DNA of 13,477 bases from positions 1 through 13,477 of the forward strand of contig JALWEW010000050.1 of NCBI GenBank assembly GCA_027039295.1. The letters run 5' to 3'. Shown piece by piece: positions 13,348-13,477 of the stretch (within the stretch, counting starts at the first letter, position 1; the number at the start of each line of letters is the position of its first letter). Origin of the DNA: Acidilobaceae archaeon. Lineage in GTDB: Archaea > Thermoproteota > Thermoprotei_A > Sulfolobales > Acidilobaceae. A program made the position numbers and the translations under genes. The notes under the pieces were generated by a model. That model was not told the DNA's origin and ran no database searches. It saw only the letters and a list, made by a program, of their open reading frames with translations.

Positions 13348-13364
13348 CACCTGCGTGTCAGGTG
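13348..13364. repeat. Hairpin in the Mrp-rpl23 gap
   Basis: CACCTG and CAGGTG form a perfect six-pair stem around a five-base loop, about 25 bp downstream of the rpl23 stop. It may form in the 3' end of either convergent transcript. The remainder of the 140-bp gap shows no gene that I can support. Confidence 0.35.
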
Positions 13365-13388
13365 CCTATCGATGAGGTGCGGGATGGG

Positions 13389-13477
13389 CTAGGCTACGAG
13401 GCCTAGCCTCGTGGCTACCTCCGAGGCGTTGTACTCCGGTGAGAGTCTTACGTAGGCCTTCTTCTCGCCCTTCGGCG
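13389..13477 (-). CDS. rpl23: Ribosomal protein L23 (uL23), C-terminal fragment
   Basis: The last 28 codons and a TAG stop are present; the gene enters from the right edge. The visible peptide is KGEKKAYVRLSPEYNASEVA (residues 2-21 of the fragment), then TRLGLVA. The pattern G-x-K-K-A-Y-V-R-L-x-P-x-Y-x-A-x-x-V-A-x-R-L-G is the C-terminal signature of archaeal L23, which binds 23S rRNA beside the peptide exit tunnel. An upstream rpl4/rpl3 cluster is expected beyond the window. The gene usually next in the cluster, rpl2, does not follow directly, so either the ribosomal operon ends here or the order is rearranged. Confidence 0.8.
   Translation of the reverse strand, partial: PKGEKKAYVRLSPEYNASEVATRLGLVA

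Noticed and set aside
13365..13390. CGATGAG near the rpl23 end as a C box of a C/D guide RNA
   Set aside because: No convincing D, D' or C' boxes at the required spacing on either strand.
1..13477. CRISPR arrays, insertion sequences, transposases, att sites
   Set aside because: No regularly spaced repeats, transposase motifs or flanking terminal repeats were seen. The tRNA gene has no visible partial duplicate of its 3' end in the window.

Overview
The window looks like a chromosome segment of a hyperthermophilic crenarchaeon, probably Desulfurococcales/Pyrodictiaceae-like. It is G+C-rich; arginine is mostly AGG and isoleucine mostly ATA; GTG and TTG starts are common; TATA-type boxes sit about 26-28 nt before several start codons, as expected for leaderless archaeal transcripts. 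The recognisable genes are typically archaeal: a DtdA-type D-aminoacyl-tRNA deacylase, an XPB-type helicase, an Mrp/NBP35 carrier, a ribosomal L23 C-terminus and a tRNA-Gln with an A1-U72 pair. The species assignment is inference.

Layout. 1-153 (-): N-terminus of an MFS transporter. 239-1843 (+): iron-type alcohol dehydrogenase, then an SCP2-like lipid-carrier protein. These converge, across a 24-bp perfect palindrome read as a two-way terminator, on 1889-3192 (-), an operon of a GyaR-like 2-hydroxyacid dehydrogenase and a DUF2283 protein. That operon and dtdA (3247-4104, +) diverge from a single TTTAAA box placed symmetrically between two start codons. dtdA overlaps by 39 bp the end of a convergent gene for a two-TM ectodomain protein (4066-4899, -). 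A second divergent promoter leads to an overlapping HEPN/MNT nucleotidyltransferase pair (5016-5808, +).

5882-9982 (+) is the most accessory-looking part: a small secreted cysteine-containing protein, a 916-residue ABC-2-like permease with a very large glycosylation-site-rich ectodomain, and its translationally coupled ATPase. Together they look like an uncharacterised export cassette. The 5' part of the permease gene is strikingly AT-rich compared with its surroundings. The rest is housekeeping: tRNA-Gln(UUG) with an odd C33 (-), an XPB-like helicase overlapped by an unknown upstream gene (-), a divergent Mrp/NBP35 ATPase (+), and the 3' end of rpl23 (-).

The best candidate for something undescribed is the 5882-9982 cassette. 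The evidence is architecture and adjacency only; no homology search was possible.
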